Positions 7,422-8,117 of a DNA stretch of 8,117 nucleotides are shown here, in pieces. The notes beneath the pieces were generated by a model. It was not told the DNA's origin and searched no databases. It worked only from the letters and a program-made list of their open reading frames with translations. The stretch lies in contig PKYZ01000529.1 in assembly GCA_003132865.1 (NCBI GenBank), positions 1 through 8,117 of the forward strand, read 5' to 3'. The stretch is from Bryobacterales bacterium. Its GTDB lineage: Bacteria; Acidobacteriota; Terriglobia; Bryobacterales; Bryobacteraceae. Both the position numbers and the translations under genes were made by a program. The first letter of the stretch is position 1; every line of letters starts with the position of its first letter.

Positions 7422-7443
7422 GGACAGGCCAGGAGGCCTGTCC
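7422..7443 (-). terminator. Perfect hairpin at the EF-G stop codon, possible terminator or dispersed palindrome
   Basis: GGACAGGCC (7422-7430) and GGCCTGTCC (7435-7443) are a perfect 9-bp inverted repeat around a 4-nt loop (AGGA). On the - strand the stem begins with the last G of the EF-G stop codon. No U-run follows, so intrinsic termination is doubtful. The compact shape resembles REP-like dispersed palindromes, which only a genome search could confirm. Confidence 0.45.
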
Positions 7444-8117
7444 TACTCTTCTTCTTCCTCTTCTCCGGTCTTGGCCGCCTTGGCCGCCGCAATTACCTTA
7501 TCGGCCTGCAGGGACGGCACGTAATCGTAATGATCGAATTCCATGGTAAAGGAGCCGCGCCCCTGGGTCATGGACGTCAGATCATTCTGATAGTTTAGCA
7601 TCTCCGCCATGGGGGCCTGGGCCCGGATAAACTGAGTATTACCTTTTGTATCCATGCCCGCGATGCGGCCGCGGCGGCTATTGAGGTCGCCCATCAGGTC
7701 GCCTGCGTACTCCACCGGCGCCTGGATTTCGACGTTCATGATGGGTTCGAGCAGCGCCGGCTTGGCCTCCTGCATGGCGTTTTTGAACGCCTTGCGCGCC
7801 GCCAGCTTGAAGGCCAGCTCCGACGAATCCACATCATGGTACGAGCCGTCGTACAGTACCACGCGGAAATCCACCATCGGGAATCCGGCCAGGAATCCGC
7901 CCTCGGCCGCCTCGATGATGCCCTTTTCCACCGCCGGGATGTAGTTCTTGGGGATCGAGCCGCCGAAGATCTCGTTGACGAATTCGAACTTGGCGCCGCG
8001 CGCCAGCGGCTCCATCTTGATCCAGCAATCGCCGAACTGGCCGTGGCCGCCGGTCTGCTTCTTGTGCCGTCCCTGTACATCCGCTTTGCCGCGGATCGTC
8101 TCCCGGTAAGGCACCTT
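7443..8117 (-). CDS. fusA: Elongation factor G, C-terminal part (domains IV-V; 5' end outside window)
   Basis: EF-G is the GTPase that moves tRNAs and mRNA through the ribosome during translation. The visible 224 codons are domain IV and V, without the GTPase domain, because the gene runs off the right edge (the frame is open to 8117, Lys-Val-Pro-Tyr). Hallmarks are [71 protein letters not shown] and [17 protein letters not shown]. The [14 protein letters not shown] form is closer to the EF-G-like/EF-G2 paralogue group than to the E. coli-type GRGQYGHV form, so this may be a second EF-G rather than the main fusA; the missing N-terminal half would decide. The tail is Ala/Lys-rich and ends in six glutamates. 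It is likely an operon end, as a hairpin overlaps the stop. Confidence 0.93.
   Translation of the reverse strand, partial: KVPYRETIRGKADVQGRHKKQTGGHGQFGDCWIKMEPLARGAKFEFVNEIFGGSIPKNYIPAVEKGIIEAAEGGFLAGFPMVDFRVVLYDGSYHDVDSSELAFKLAARKAFKNAMQEAKPALLEPIMNVEIQAPVEYAGDLMGDLNSRRGRIAGMDTKGNTQFIRAQAPMAEMLNYQNDLTSMTQGRGSFTMEFDHYDYVPSLQADKVIAAAKAAKTGEEEEEE

Overview
The window looks like a piece of a GC-rich bacterial chromosome, probably an acidobacterium of the Solibacter/Bryobacter type. That placement is an inference from the PQQ-like propeller lipoprotein family that begins its mature part with a V-x-Y-H-N-D-N motif, the EF-G style, the GyrB with a long insert, and the overall gene style; no rRNA or other marker is present to confirm it. 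The housekeeping genes appear intact: the 3' end of gyrB on the + strand, and on the - strand the 3' part of an EF-G gene, a LysM-type lytic transglycosylase lipoprotein, a two-gene YeeE/YedE sulfur-compound transporter, a large beta-propeller lipoprotein and a small exported protein.

The notable region is 858-2277. The last 171 bp of gyrB (858-1028) occur again at 2107-2277 in the same orientation. The two copies encode exactly the same 56 C-terminal residues plus stop, yet differ at 14 nucleotide positions, all silent. Between them lies about 1.08 kb of lower-GC DNA carrying a - strand run of small genes: a gene whose 5' end is cut off exactly at the repeat boundary, a frameshifted unknown gene, an intact ribbon-helix-helix (CopG-like) protein, and a frameshifted small membrane protein that ends 8 bp from the gyrB stop. 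This is what is expected of an integrative element that targets the 3' end of gyrB and brings a replacement end with it, leaving the displaced original end on the far side. No integrase is present, so it is either a decayed remnant or a small element mobilised in trans. A strain-chimeric assembly is the main alternative.

Downstream, 2288-4315 (- strand) holds the propeller lipoprotein and, 9 nt after it, a small secreted protein, served by a near-perfect sigma70-type promoter at 4364-4391 whose spacer is a palindrome. The 227-nt intergenic region 4316-4542 also has two hairpins and a short ORF with a strong ribosome-binding site. The YeeE/YedE pair (4543-5583) is a tight operon with the conserved cysteines split between two proteins. 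The transglycosylase (5651-7291) has its own putative promoter at 7356-7384. The EF-G gene (7443-8117, running off the right edge) ends in a perfect 9-bp hairpin that begins on its stop codon.

No tRNA, rRNA, CRISPR array or transposase was found.
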